From Burkholderiales bacterium (lineage in GTDB: Bacteria > Pseudomonadota > Gammaproteobacteria > Burkholderiales > Burkholderiaceae_C), in assembly GCA_019510465.1 (NCBI GenBank), contig JAEKKH010000153.1, forward strand, positions 1 through 38,264: DNA of 38,264 bases, written 5' to 3'. Below the pieces are notes generated by a model. It had not been told where the DNA came from and searched no databases. It saw nothing but the letters and a program-made list of their open reading frames with translations. This document shows positions 28,081-35,635 of the stretch, one piece after another. Each line of letters begins with the position of its first letter. Position 1 is the first letter of the stretch. Position numbers and translations under genes: made by a program.

Positions 28081-28998
28081 ATGACGACAGCCTCTCCCGA
28101 CCAGGACGACGACGCAATCCCTCCCTCGCGCTATCGCAGCGCGTTCGCGCCCGGGCTGTTCGCCGGCCGGCGCGTGTGGGTCACGGGCGGCGGCTCGGGC
28201 ATCGGTCGCGCGGTCGCGCACGAGCTGGCCGCGCTCGGTGCGGACGTGGTGATCAGCGGCCGCAGCGCCGACAAGCTCGAACGCGTCGCGGCCGAGATCG
28301 CCGAGGACGGCGGCCGCTGCACCTGGCGCGCGTTCGACATCCGCGACGACGAGGCCGTCCGGGCCAACGTGGCCGACGTCGTCGCGACCGAAGGCGTGGT
28401 CCACGGCCTGGTCAACAACGCCGGCGGCCAGTTCCCCGCGCCGATGACGGCCATCAGCAAGCGCGGCTTCGAGGCCGTCGTCGCCAACAACCTGACCGGC
28501 GGCTTCCTGATGATGCGCGAGCTCTTCCTGCAGAGCTTCCAGGCGCACGGCGGCGCCATCGTCAACATGACGGCCGACTTCCGCAACGGCATGCCCGGCA
28601 TGGCGCACTCGGGCGCGGCGCGCGCGGGCATGAGCAACCTCACGATGACGGCCTCGTTCGAGTGGGCGTCGTCCGGCGTGCGCGTCAACGCGGTCGCGCC
28701 GGGCTGGATCGCCTCCAGCGGCATGGACACCTACGGCGGCGCGATGAGGACGCTGATTCCCCAGCTTCGGCGCCACGTGCCGCTGCGCCGCCTGGGCCTC
28801 GAGGCCGAGGTGAGCGCGGCCATCGTGTTCCTGCTGTCGCCGGCGGCTGCGTTCATCACCGGCGTCACGCTGCAGATCGACGGCGGCGCCTCGCTGGGCT
28901 CGCCGCTGTTCCCGTCGGTCGACCACGACCGCTCGGTGCCGTTCGACGGCTTCCACCGCGCGGTGACGCCGCAGGTGCTGCGCGACGCGGAGGGCTGA
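28081..28998 (+). CDS. SDR-family oxidoreductase with non-canonical active site (AtuB-like position)
   Basis: The product is 305 residues. The cofactor motif TGGGSGIG (35-42) and NNAG (112-115) are intact, so NAD(P) binding is expected. The active site is unusual: where most SDRs have YxxxK this protein reads SGAAR (Ser 177 to Arg 181) inside GMAHSGAARAGM. 2,4-dienoyl-CoA reductases also lack Tyr at that position but keep Lys. The C-terminus is longer than usual (IDGGASLGSPLFPSVDHDRSVPFDGFHRAV). It is first in an operon whose gene order equals atuBCDEF, which places it as the AtuB counterpart. It could act on a terpenoid alcohol/aldehyde or an unsaturated acyl-CoA. Its stop overlaps the start of the carboxylase beta gene (TGATG). 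Confidence 0.85.
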   Translation: MTTASPDQDDDAIPPSRYRSAFAPGLFAGRRVWVTGGGSGIGRAVAHELAALGADVVISGRSADKLERVAAEIAEDGGRCTWRAFDIRDDEAVRANVADVVATEGVVHGLVNNAGGQFPAPMTAISKRGFEAVVANNLTGGFLMMRELFLQSFQAHGGAIVNMTADFRNGMPGMAHSGAARAGMSNLTMTASFEWASSGVRVNAVAPGWIASSGMDTYGGAMRTLIPQLRRHVPLRRLGLEAEVSAAIVFLLSPAAAFITGVTLQIDGGASLGSPLFPSVDHDRSVPFDGFHRAVTPQVLRDAEG

Positions 28999-30608
28999 TG
29001 CCGGTCATCGTCTCCGCGCTGGACGTGAAGTCGGCGGCGTTCGCGGCCAACGCCGCGCGCATGGCCGACAGGCTGGCCGAGGTGCGCAGGCTCGAGCGCC
29101 AGGTCGTCGAGGAGAGCGCCTCGAAGCGCGAGAGGTTCGAGCAGCGCGGCCAGCTGCTGCCGCGCGAGCGCGTCGCGCAGTTGCTCGATCGCGGCAGCGG
29201 CTTCCTCGAGCTGTCGCCACTGGCCGGCCTGGGCATGCACGACGACGATGGCAGGAAGTCGGTGCAAGGCGGCGGCTCCATCATGGGCATCGGGCTGGTG
29301 TCGGGCAAGCGCGTCGTCATCTCCGCGAGCGACAGCGCGCTCAAGGGCGGTACCGTCTCGCCGATGGGCCTGCGCAAGGCGCTGCGCGCGCAGCAGGTCG
29401 CGCTGGAGAACAAGCTGCCGCTGGTCTACCTGGTCGAGTCGGGCGGGGCCAACCTCATGTACCAGAGCGAGATGTTCGTCGAGGGCGGGCGCAGCTTCGC
29501 GAACCAGGCGCGGCTGTCCGCGGCGGGCATCCCGCAGGTCGCGGTCGTGCACGGTTCGTCGACGGCCGGCGGCGCCTACCTGCCGGGCCTGTCGGACTAC
29601 GTCGTGCTGGTGCGCGGCCGCTCCAGCATCTACCTCGCCGGGCCGCCGCTGGTCAAGGCCGCCATCGGCGAGGACGCCACCGACGAGGAGCTCGGCGGAT
29701 CGCGGACGCACGCCGAGGTCACCGGCCTGGGCGAATACGTCGGCGAGAACGACGCCCACGCCGTCGCGATCGCGCGCGAGCTGGTCGACAAGCTGCGGTG
29801 GGACGCCGCGCCGCCGGCCGCCCAGGCGGTCGCGCCGCTGTACGCCGCCGAGGAGCTGATGGGCATCGTGCCTGCGGACGAGCGCGAACCCTACGACGTG
29901 CGCGAGGTGATCGCGCGCCTGGTCGACGGCTCCGACTTCCTGGAGTTCAAGCCCGGCTTCGGTGCCGACACGCCGTGCGGGCATGCGCGCGTCGACGGCC
30001 ATGTCGTCGGCCTGCTCGGCAACAACGGCCCGATCCAGCCCGCCGGCGCGAACAAGGCGGCGCAGTTCATCCAGCTGTGCGACCAGTCGGGCACGCCGCT
30101 GGTCTTCCTGCAGAACACCACCGGCTACATGGTGGGCTCGGCCGCCGAGCGCGGCGGCGCGATCAAGCACGGCGCCAAGATGATCCAGGCGGTGGCCAAT
30201 GCGCGCGTGCCCAAGTTCACCTTCGTGATCGGCGGCTCGTACGGCGCCGGCAACTACGGCATGTGCGGCCGCGGCTTCGATCCGCGCTTCATCTTCAGCT
30301 GGCCCAGCGCGCGCACGGCGGTGATGGGCGGCGCGCAGGCCGGCAAGGTGATGGAGATCGTCGGCGCGGGCAAGCTCGCGCGCAGCGGGGCGCCGGTCGA
30401 CGCCGAGGCACTCGCCGCGATGGGCAAGCAGTTGCGCGACCGCATCGACCGCGAGTCGCACGTGCTGTTCGGCACCGCGCGCCTGTGGGACGACGGCATC
30501 CTCGATCCGCGCGACACGCGGCGCGTGCTCGCACTCGTGCTGGCGCTCGCGCGCGAGGCCGAGCAGCGGACCTTGCGCCCGAATTCCTTCGGCGTCGCCC
30601 GTTTCTGA
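28998..30608 (+). CDS. Acyl-CoA carboxylase beta (carboxyltransferase) subunit, geranyl-CoA carboxylase-like
   Basis: The product is 536 residues from ATG 28998, with GAGGG just before. It has two crotonase-like halves. The first carries SSTAGGAYLPGLSDYVV (about 187-203) and LAGPPLVKAAIGE, the second GGSYGAGNYGMCGRGFDPRFIFSWPSARTAVMGG; these supply the oxyanion holes for biotin and acyl-CoA. It carboxylates a 3-methyl-2-enoyl-CoA at the gamma-methyl in the MCC/GCC family. The sequence GGRSFANQAR (163-172) aligns by eye with FGRIFYNQA(N/R) of methylcrotonyl-CoA carboxylase. Gly 163 thus replaces the bulky Phe, the change reported to open the pocket for geranyl-CoA. The GCC (AtuC) assignment is therefore favoured over MCC (LiuB). 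Confidence 0.85.
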   Translation: MPVIVSALDVKSAAFAANAARMADRLAEVRRLERQVVEESASKRERFEQRGQLLPRERVAQLLDRGSGFLELSPLAGLGMHDDDGRKSVQGGGSIMGIGLVSGKRVVISASDSALKGGTVSPMGLRKALRAQQVALENKLPLVYLVESGGANLMYQSEMFVEGGRSFANQARLSAAGIPQVAVVHGSSTAGGAYLPGLSDYVVLVRGRSSIYLAGPPLVKAAIGEDATDEELGGSRTHAEVTGLGEYVGENDAHAVAIARELVDKLRWDAAPPAAQAVAPLYAAEELMGIVPADEREPYDVREVIARLVDGSDFLEFKPGFGADTPCGHARVDGHVVGLLGNNGPIQPAGANKAAQFIQLCDQSGTPLVFLQNTTGYMVGSAAERGGAIKHGAKMIQAVANARVPKFTFVIGGSYGAGNYGMCGRGFDPRFIFSWPSARTAVMGGAQAGKVMEIVGAGKLARSGAPVDAEALAAMGKQLRDRIDRESHVLFGTARLWDDGILDPRDTRRVLALVLALAREAEQRTLRPNSFGVARF

Positions 30609-30633
30609 TCGACATTCCAACAAGACAAGCCCC

Positions 30634-31779
30634 ATGAGATTCACGACCGAACACCAGGCCCTGTCCGAGACCGTCAAGCGCTTCGTCGAGAAGGAGCTGA
30701 ACCCGCACGTCCCGAAATGGGAGGCCGACGAGCAGTACCCGGCGCACGAGGTCATCAAGAAGCTGGGCGACCTCGGCCTGCTGGGCCTGAAGTATCCCGA
30801 GGAGTTCGGCGGCGCGGGGCTGGACTTCAGCTATTCGATGGTGATGGCCGAGGCGCTCGGCGAGTGCCTGTGCGGCGGCGTGCCGATGTCGATCGGCGTG
30901 CACACCGACATGTGCACCCCCGCGCTGGCACGCTTCGGCTCCGACGAGCTGCGCCGCGAGTTCCTCGCGCCGTCGATCGCCGGCGACCTCGTCGGCTGCC
31001 TGGGCGTGAGCGAGCCCGGCGGCGGCTCCGACGTGGCGGCCGTGAAGACGACGGCGCGCAAGGACGGGGACGACTACGTCATCGACGGCAGCAAGATGTG
31101 GATCACCAACGGCCTGCAGGCCGACTGGTGCTGCCTGCTCGCCAACACCGGCGAGGGTCCGCCGCACAGGAACAAGAGCCTGATCATCGTGCCGATGGAC
31201 CTGCCGGGGATCACGAAGCAGAAGATCCACAAGATCGGCATGGACTCGTCGGACACCGCGCTGCTGTTCTTCGACGGCGTGCGCGTGCCGCGGCGCAACC
31301 TCATCGGCCAGGAAGGCATGGGCTTCGCGTTCCAGATGATGCAGTTCCAGGAGGAGCGGCTGTGGGGCGCGGCCTCGTCGCTGCGCAGCCTGGACCGCCT
31401 CATCGACCTCACGATCGGGTACACCCGTGAACGCAAGGCCTTCGGCAAGAGCATCCTCGACAACCAGGTGGTGCATTTCCGGCTGGCCGAGCTGCGCACG
31501 GAGGTCGCCGCGCTGCGCGCGCTCACCTACCAGGCCTGCGAGCTGTACGTGTCGGGCAAGGACGTGACGATGCTGGCGTCGATGGCCAAGCTCAAGTGCG
31601 GCCGCCTCAGCCGCGAGGTGGCCGACAGCTGCCTGCAGTATTGGGGCGGCATGGGCTTCACGCGCGACAACCCGATCTCGCAGGCCTACCGCGACTCGCG
31701 CCTGATCTCGATCGGCGGCGGCGCCGACGAGGTGATGCTGGGCATCATCTGCAAGCTCGAGGGGACCCTGCCGAAATGA
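30634..31779 (+). CDS. Acyl-CoA dehydrogenase (AtuD-like position)
   Basis: The product is 381 residues with the family layout: an N-terminal helical domain, a central beta domain with VSEPGGGSDVAAVKTTA and GSKMWITNG, and a C-terminal helical domain with YTRERKAFGK and YWGGMGFTRDNP. The C-terminal loop reads SIGGGADEVM where medium-chain enzymes have IYEGT, so the usual catalytic Glu is absent there. Isovaleryl-CoA and long-chain dehydrogenases also lack it and use a Glu on another helix. The enzyme would make the 2-enoyl-CoA that the carboxylase needs (citronellyl-CoA to geranyl-CoA by the atu model). It lies 25 bases after the carboxylase beta gene; the ribosome site is weak. Confidence 0.9.
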   Translation: MRFTTEHQALSETVKRFVEKELNPHVPKWEADEQYPAHEVIKKLGDLGLLGLKYPEEFGGAGLDFSYSMVMAEALGECLCGGVPMSIGVHTDMCTPALARFGSDELRREFLAPSIAGDLVGCLGVSEPGGGSDVAAVKTTARKDGDDYVIDGSKMWITNGLQADWCCLLANTGEGPPHRNKSLIIVPMDLPGITKQKIHKIGMDSSDTALLFFDGVRVPRRNLIGQEGMGFAFQMMQFQEERLWGAASSLRSLDRLIDLTIGYTRERKAFGKSILDNQVVHFRLAELRTEVAALRALTYQACELYVSGKDVTMLASMAKLKCGRLSREVADSCLQYWGGMGFTRDNPISQAYRDSRLISIGGGADEVMLGIICKLEGTLPK

Positions 31780-31806
31780 CGACCCTCGCGCTCTTCCCGT
31801 CGTTGC

Positions 31807-31836
31807 CTCCCGAGCGGGAGCCCGGATCGGCTCGGG
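31807..31836 (+). other. Alternative RNA hairpins in the ACAD-hydratase gap
   Basis: This 88-base gap inside the operon can form two exclusive stems: CTCCC(GAGC)GGGAG at 31807-31820, or CCCGAGC (31809-31815) with GCTCGGG (31830-31836). GACCCTCGC occurs twice in the gap, just after the ACAD stop and at 31841-31849. There is no U-tract. It may be an mRNA processing or stabilising structure. Confidence 0.4.
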
Positions 31837-31867
31837 TAGTGACCCTCGCTGCCCGGGAGTCCGCGAC

Positions 31868-32677
31868 ATGACCCCGCCGTCGTTCGAGACCTTGGCCGTG
31901 CGCGCCGGCCGCGGCGTGCTGCACGTGACGCTGAACCGGCCGGCGGCGCGCAACGCGATGTCGCTGCGCATGGTGTCCGAGCTGTGCGACGTGCTCGCAC
32001 GCGCGGAATCCGCGGGCGATGTGCGCGTCATCGTGCTGCGCGGCGCCGGCGGCCACTTCTGCGCCGGCGCCGACCTGCACGACATGGCCCAGGCGCGCCA
32101 GCGCGAGGCGGCCGGCGAGAGCGACGCCATCGCGGCCGTCAACGGGCGCTTCGGCGCCTTGTGCGGCGCCTTCGCGCGCACCGGCATCGCGACCGTCGCG
32201 GTGCTGGAGGGCACGGTGATGGGCGGCGGCCTCGGGCTGGCCTGCGTCGCCGACGTGGCGCTGGCCGGGCAGGGCGCGCAGCTGCGCTTGCCCGAGACCT
32301 CGCTGGGCGTCGTGCCGGCCCAGATCGCGGCCTTCCTCGTCGAACGCGTCGGCGCCTCGCAGGCGCGGCGGCTCGCGGTGACGGGCGGCACGGTCGACGC
32401 CGCGCAGGCGCTGGCGATCGGCCTGGTGCACGAGGTGCATGCCGACGGCGCGGCGCTGGACGCCGCGCTGGCCGCGACGCTCGCGCAGATCCTGCGCTGC
32501 GCGCCCGGCGCGATCGCCGCGACGAAGGCGCTGATGGCGCGCGCGCTGCACACGCCGTCGGTCGAGCTGATCGAGGACGCCGCGCGGCTGTTCGCGCGGG
32601 CGGCGCGCGGGGCGGAGGGCATCGAGGGCATGACCGCGTTCCTGCAGAAGCGGGCGCCGGCATGGGCGCTGCCATGA
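31868..32677 (+). CDS. Enoyl-CoA hydratase/isomerase-family protein (AtuE-like position)
   Basis: The product is 269 residues; GGGAG stands nine bases before the ATG. It is a crotonase with HFCAGADLHDMAQ (oxyanion hole 1) and EGTVMGGGLGLACVADVALA (oxyanion hole 2). The first catalytic Glu of classic hydratases (GGGxE) is replaced by Gly 123, while the second is kept as Glu 143 in LPETSLGVVPAQI. Chemistry may therefore differ from simple crotonyl-CoA hydration. By position between the ACAD and the carboxylase alpha gene it corresponds to AtuE, the isohexenylglutaconyl-CoA hydratase, or to LiuC in leucine degradation. Its stop overlaps the start of the next gene (ATGA). Confidence 0.87.
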   Translation: MTPPSFETLAVRAGRGVLHVTLNRPAARNAMSLRMVSELCDVLARAESAGDVRVIVLRGAGGHFCAGADLHDMAQARQREAAGESDAIAAVNGRFGALCGAFARTGIATVAVLEGTVMGGGLGLACVADVALAGQGAQLRLPETSLGVVPAQIAAFLVERVGASQARRLAVTGGTVDAAQALAIGLVHEVHADGAALDAALAATLAQILRCAPGAIAATKALMARALHTPSVELIEDAARLFARAARGAEGIEGMTAFLQKRAPAWALP

Positions 32678-34677
32678 GCTTCTCGAAGATCCTGATCGCC
32701 AACCGCGGCGAGATCGCCTGCCGCGTGATGCGCAGCGCCCGGTCGCTCGGCTACCGCACGGTCGCCGTGTTCAGCGTGCCCGATGCGGCGTCGCCGCACG
32801 TCGCGCAGGCCGATGAAGCCGTCGCGCTGGGCGGCCTGGCCGCGGCCGACTCGTACCTGCGCATCGATGCGATCCTCGCGGCCTGCAGACGCACCGGCGC
32901 CGAGGCGGTGCACCCCGGCTACGGCTTCCTGTCCGAACGCGCGGACTTCGCGCAGGCCTGCGTGGACGCCGGGCTCGTCTTCATCGGCCCGCCGGCGGCG
33001 GCGATCACCGCGATGGGCGACAAGGCCGGCGCGAAGCGCCGCATGCTCGCGGCGAACGTGCCCTGCGTGCCGGGCTACCTGGGCGACGATCAATCGGACG
33101 CCGCGTTGACCGCCCAGGCGGACGCCCTGGGCTATCCGCTGCTGGTCAAGGCCGTGGCGGGCGGGGGCGGTCGCGGCATGCGGCTCGTCCAGGCGCCGGG
33201 CGAGCTGGCCGACGCCCTCGCGGGCGCGCGGCGCGAGGCGACGTCGGCGTTCGGCGACGGCACGCTGATGCTGGAGCGCCTCGTCGCCGGCGGGCGGCAC
33301 ATCGAGATCCAGGTGTTCGCCGATGCGCATGGCAATGTCGTGCAGCTCGGCGAGCGCGACTGCAGCGCGCAGCGCCGGCGCCAGAAGGTGATCGAGGAAT
33401 CGCCGTCGCCGTTCGTCGACGCCGCGCTGCGCGAGGCGATGGGGCGCGACGCCGTCGCCGCCGCGCGCGCGGTCGGCTACGTCGGCGCCGGCACGGTGGA
33501 GTTCATCGTCGACGCCCAGCGCCGCCACTACTTCCTCGAGATGAACACGCGCCTGCAGGTCGAGCATCCGGTGACGGAATGCGTGACTGGCCTCGACCTC
33601 GTCGAATGGCAGCTGCGCGTGGCCGCCGGCGAGGCGCTGCCGCTGCGCCAGGACCAGGTCCGCTGGACCGGACACGCCGTCGAGGCGCGCCTGTACGCCG
33701 AGGATCCGTACGACGGCTTCGCGCCGCAGACGGGCCGCATCGCTTTCTGGCGCCCGGCGCGCGCGACGCGCGCCGGGCGCGCGGACGCGGGCACGCAGGG
33801 GGTTCCGGCGGCCACGCTCGCCAGCGTGCGCATCGACGACGGCATCGCCGAGGGCGGCGTCGTCTCGCCGTTCTACGACGCGATGCTGGCCAAGGTCGTC
33901 GTGCACGGCCGCGACCGCGCGGATGCGCTCAGGCGGCTCGCCGCCGCGCTGGAGGACGCGCCGCTCGTGGGCGTGCGCAACAACGGCCGCTACCTGCGCG
34001 ACCTGGCGCGCCACCCCGAGTTCGTCGCCGGCGCCGTCACCACGCGGTGCCTGGACGACTGGGCCGCCGCGCGCGCACCGATCAACGTCGCGCCGCCGGC
34101 CGACGACGAGGACTGGGCCATCGCGGCCGCGCTGCGGTCGCAGGGGCCGGACGCCGCGCCGGACAGCGGACCGCTCGCGCTCGGCGTGGCCTCGCGCCGC
34201 GTCGCGCTCGCGTGCGCGGGCGTCACGCGTGCGCTGGCGGTCGCGGGCTCGCGGGTGCGCCTGGGCGAACGCGAGATCGACGTCGTGCTGCATCCGGCCG
34301 ACGCCGAGGGCTGGCGCGCGGTCGAGATCGACGGCGTGCGGCGCCAGCGTCTCGTGGTGGACGATGGGCAAGGCGTGCACGTCGTGCGCGAGGCGGCGGT
34401 GCACCGGTTCACGGAGCCGTCGCCGTGGGCGCGACCGGACCCGGCGGCCGCCGCGCGCGTGGCGCGGGCGCCGGTGGCGGGCGTCGTGGCGCACGTGTCG
34501 GTCGCGGCCGGCCAGCGTGTCGCCGCGGGGCAGCCGCTGGTGTGCGTCGAGGCGATGAAGATGGAGATGTGGCTCAACGCCGCGGCCGCGGGCGTGGTGC
34601 GCGCGGTCAACGTCGTCGCGCGCGACACGGTGGCGTCGGGCGCGGTGCTCGTCGAGCTCGAGCTCGATCCCGTTTGA
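32674..34677 (+). CDS. Acyl-CoA carboxylase alpha subunit: biotin carboxylase plus biotin carrier (AtuF/LiuD-like)
   Basis: The product is 667 residues from ATG 32674; an ATG four codons earlier is possible. The biotin carboxylase domain fills about 1-450: ILIANRGEIACRVMRSARSLG, HPGYGFLSERADFA, the ATP-grasp Gly loop KAVAGGGGRGM, ERDCSAQRRRQKVIEE, and EMNTRLQVEHPVTE. A connecting domain follows. The C-terminal carrier domain has the biotinylation site EAMKMEM (Lys 629). It uses ATP and bicarbonate to carboxylate biotin and passes the carboxyl group to the beta subunit encoded three genes upstream. Translation is coupled to the hydratase (four-base overlap). Confidence 0.93.
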   Translation: MSFSKILIANRGEIACRVMRSARSLGYRTVAVFSVPDAASPHVAQADEAVALGGLAAADSYLRIDAILAACRRTGAEAVHPGYGFLSERADFAQACVDAGLVFIGPPAAAITAMGDKAGAKRRMLAANVPCVPGYLGDDQSDAALTAQADALGYPLLVKAVAGGGGRGMRLVQAPGELADALAGARREATSAFGDGTLMLERLVAGGRHIEIQVFADAHGNVVQLGERDCSAQRRRQKVIEESPSPFVDAALREAMGRDAVAAARAVGYVGAGTVEFIVDAQRRHYFLEMNTRLQVEHPVTECVTGLDLVEWQLRVAAGEALPLRQDQVRWTGHAVEARLYAEDPYDGFAPQTGRIAFWRPARATRAGRADAGTQGVPAATLASVRIDDGIAEGGVVSPFYDAMLAKVVVHGRDRADALRRLAAALEDAPLVGVRNNGRYLRDLARHPEFVAGAVTTRCLDDWAAARAPINVAPPADDEDWAIAAALRSQGPDAAPDSGPLALGVASRRVALACAGVTRALAVAGSRVRLGEREIDVVLHPADAEGWRAVEIDGVRRQRLVVDDGQGVHVVREAAVHRFTEPSPWARPDPAAAARVARAPVAGVVAHVSVAAGQRVAAGQPLVCVEAMKMEMWLNAAAAGVVRAVNVVARDTVASGAVLVELELDPV

Positions 34678-34687
34678 AGGACCTGCG

Positions 34688-35635
34688 ATGGACGATGCGA
34701 TCCTGACCTGCGCGCTCACCGGCGTGCTCACCGACCCGGCCCAGCACCCGGTGCCCGTCACCGCGGCGCAGATGGCGGCGCAGGCGCGCGACGCCTTCAA
34801 CGCGGGCGCATCCATCATGCACGTGCACGTCCGCCGGCAGGAGCCCGGGCAGGGGCACCTGCCGTCGTGGGATCCGGCGGTCGCCGCCGAGGTCTGCGAC
34901 GCGATCCGCGCGGCGTGCCCGGGCGTCGTCATCAACCTGACGACCGGCGTGATCGGCAAGGACATCGCCGGCCCGCTGGCCTGCATCGAGCGCGTCCGGC
35001 CCGAGATCGCGGCCTGCAACGCGGGCAGCCTCAACTACCTGAAGCTGCGCTCCGACGGCCGCTGGGCCTGGCCGCCGATGGTGTTCGACAACCCGGTCGT
35101 CAAGGTGCAGCAGTTCCTCGACGCGATGGAGGCCGCGGGCGCGCATCCGGAGTTCGAGTGCTTCGACGTCGGCATCGTGCGCTCCGTGGCGATGTTCGTG
35201 AAGGCGGGCATGGTCAAGCCGTCGATGGGCACGCCGGAGGTCAACCTCGTGATGGGCGTGGCCTCGGGCATGCCCTGCGATGCCGACCTGCTCGCGCTGC
35301 TGCCGCGGTGGATCGCGCCGGGCGCCGTCTGGCAGACGACGCTGATCGGCCGCGAGGAGATCTGGCCCGTGCACGAGAAGACGGCCGAGCTCGGCGGCAT
35401 GCTGCGCACCGGCCTGGAGGACAGCTTCTACCTGCCGGGTGGCGAACGCGCGAGCGGCAACGGGCCGATGATCGCGGCGCTGGCGCGCTGCGCCGAGCGC
35501 GTCGGCCGCACGGTCGCCTCGCCCGGGCGGGCGCGGGAGCTGCTGGGGCTGAGAAGGGCCGCAGGGCCCCGCTCCGGCGGGCGCGCGGCCGTTGGTCTAT
35601 CCTCGCGACATCTGAACTCGGAGCGAACGTCATGA
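34688..35635 (+). CDS. BKACE (DUF849) beta-keto acid cleavage enzyme
   Basis: The product is 315 residues; AAGGA lies six bases before the ATG, and only 10 bases separate it from the carboxylase alpha gene. It is a TIM-barrel of the beta-keto acid cleavage enzyme family. The zinc ligands are visible: HVHVR (His 45, His 47) and Glu 244 in RTGLEDSFYL. INLTTG and VRPEIAACNAGSLNY are other family marks. The known reaction condenses a beta-keto acid with acetyl-CoA and splits it to acetoacetate and a shortened acyl-CoA. The last 25 residues or so are an unconserved extension, overlapping the next start. The substrate here is not known; the cluster suggests a branched C9 beta-keto acid. Confidence 0.88.
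   Translation: MDDAILTCALTGVLTDPAQHPVPVTAAQMAAQARDAFNAGASIMHVHVRRQEPGQGHLPSWDPAVAAEVCDAIRAACPGVVINLTTGVIGKDIAGPLACIERVRPEIAACNAGSLNYLKLRSDGRWAWPPMVFDNPVVKVQQFLDAMEAAGAHPEFECFDVGIVRSVAMFVKAGMVKPSMGTPEVNLVMGVASGMPCDADLLALLPRWIAPGAVWQTTLIGREEIWPVHEKTAELGGMLRTGLEDSFYLPGGERASGNGPMIAALARCAERVGRTVASPGRARELLGLRRAAGPRSGGRAAVGLSSRHLNSERTS

Noticed and set aside
28081..34677. Plain leucine degradation (liu) operon
   Set aside because: Considered because the MerR regulator and gene types fit, but there is a leading SDR, no liuE-type lyase, and Gly at the carboxyltransferase pocket position; not excluded entirely.
30295..35034. Leftward 1579-codon open frame opposite the carboxylase operon
   Set aside because: It spans six well-supported forward genes and shows no motifs; long antisense frames are usual at this GC content.
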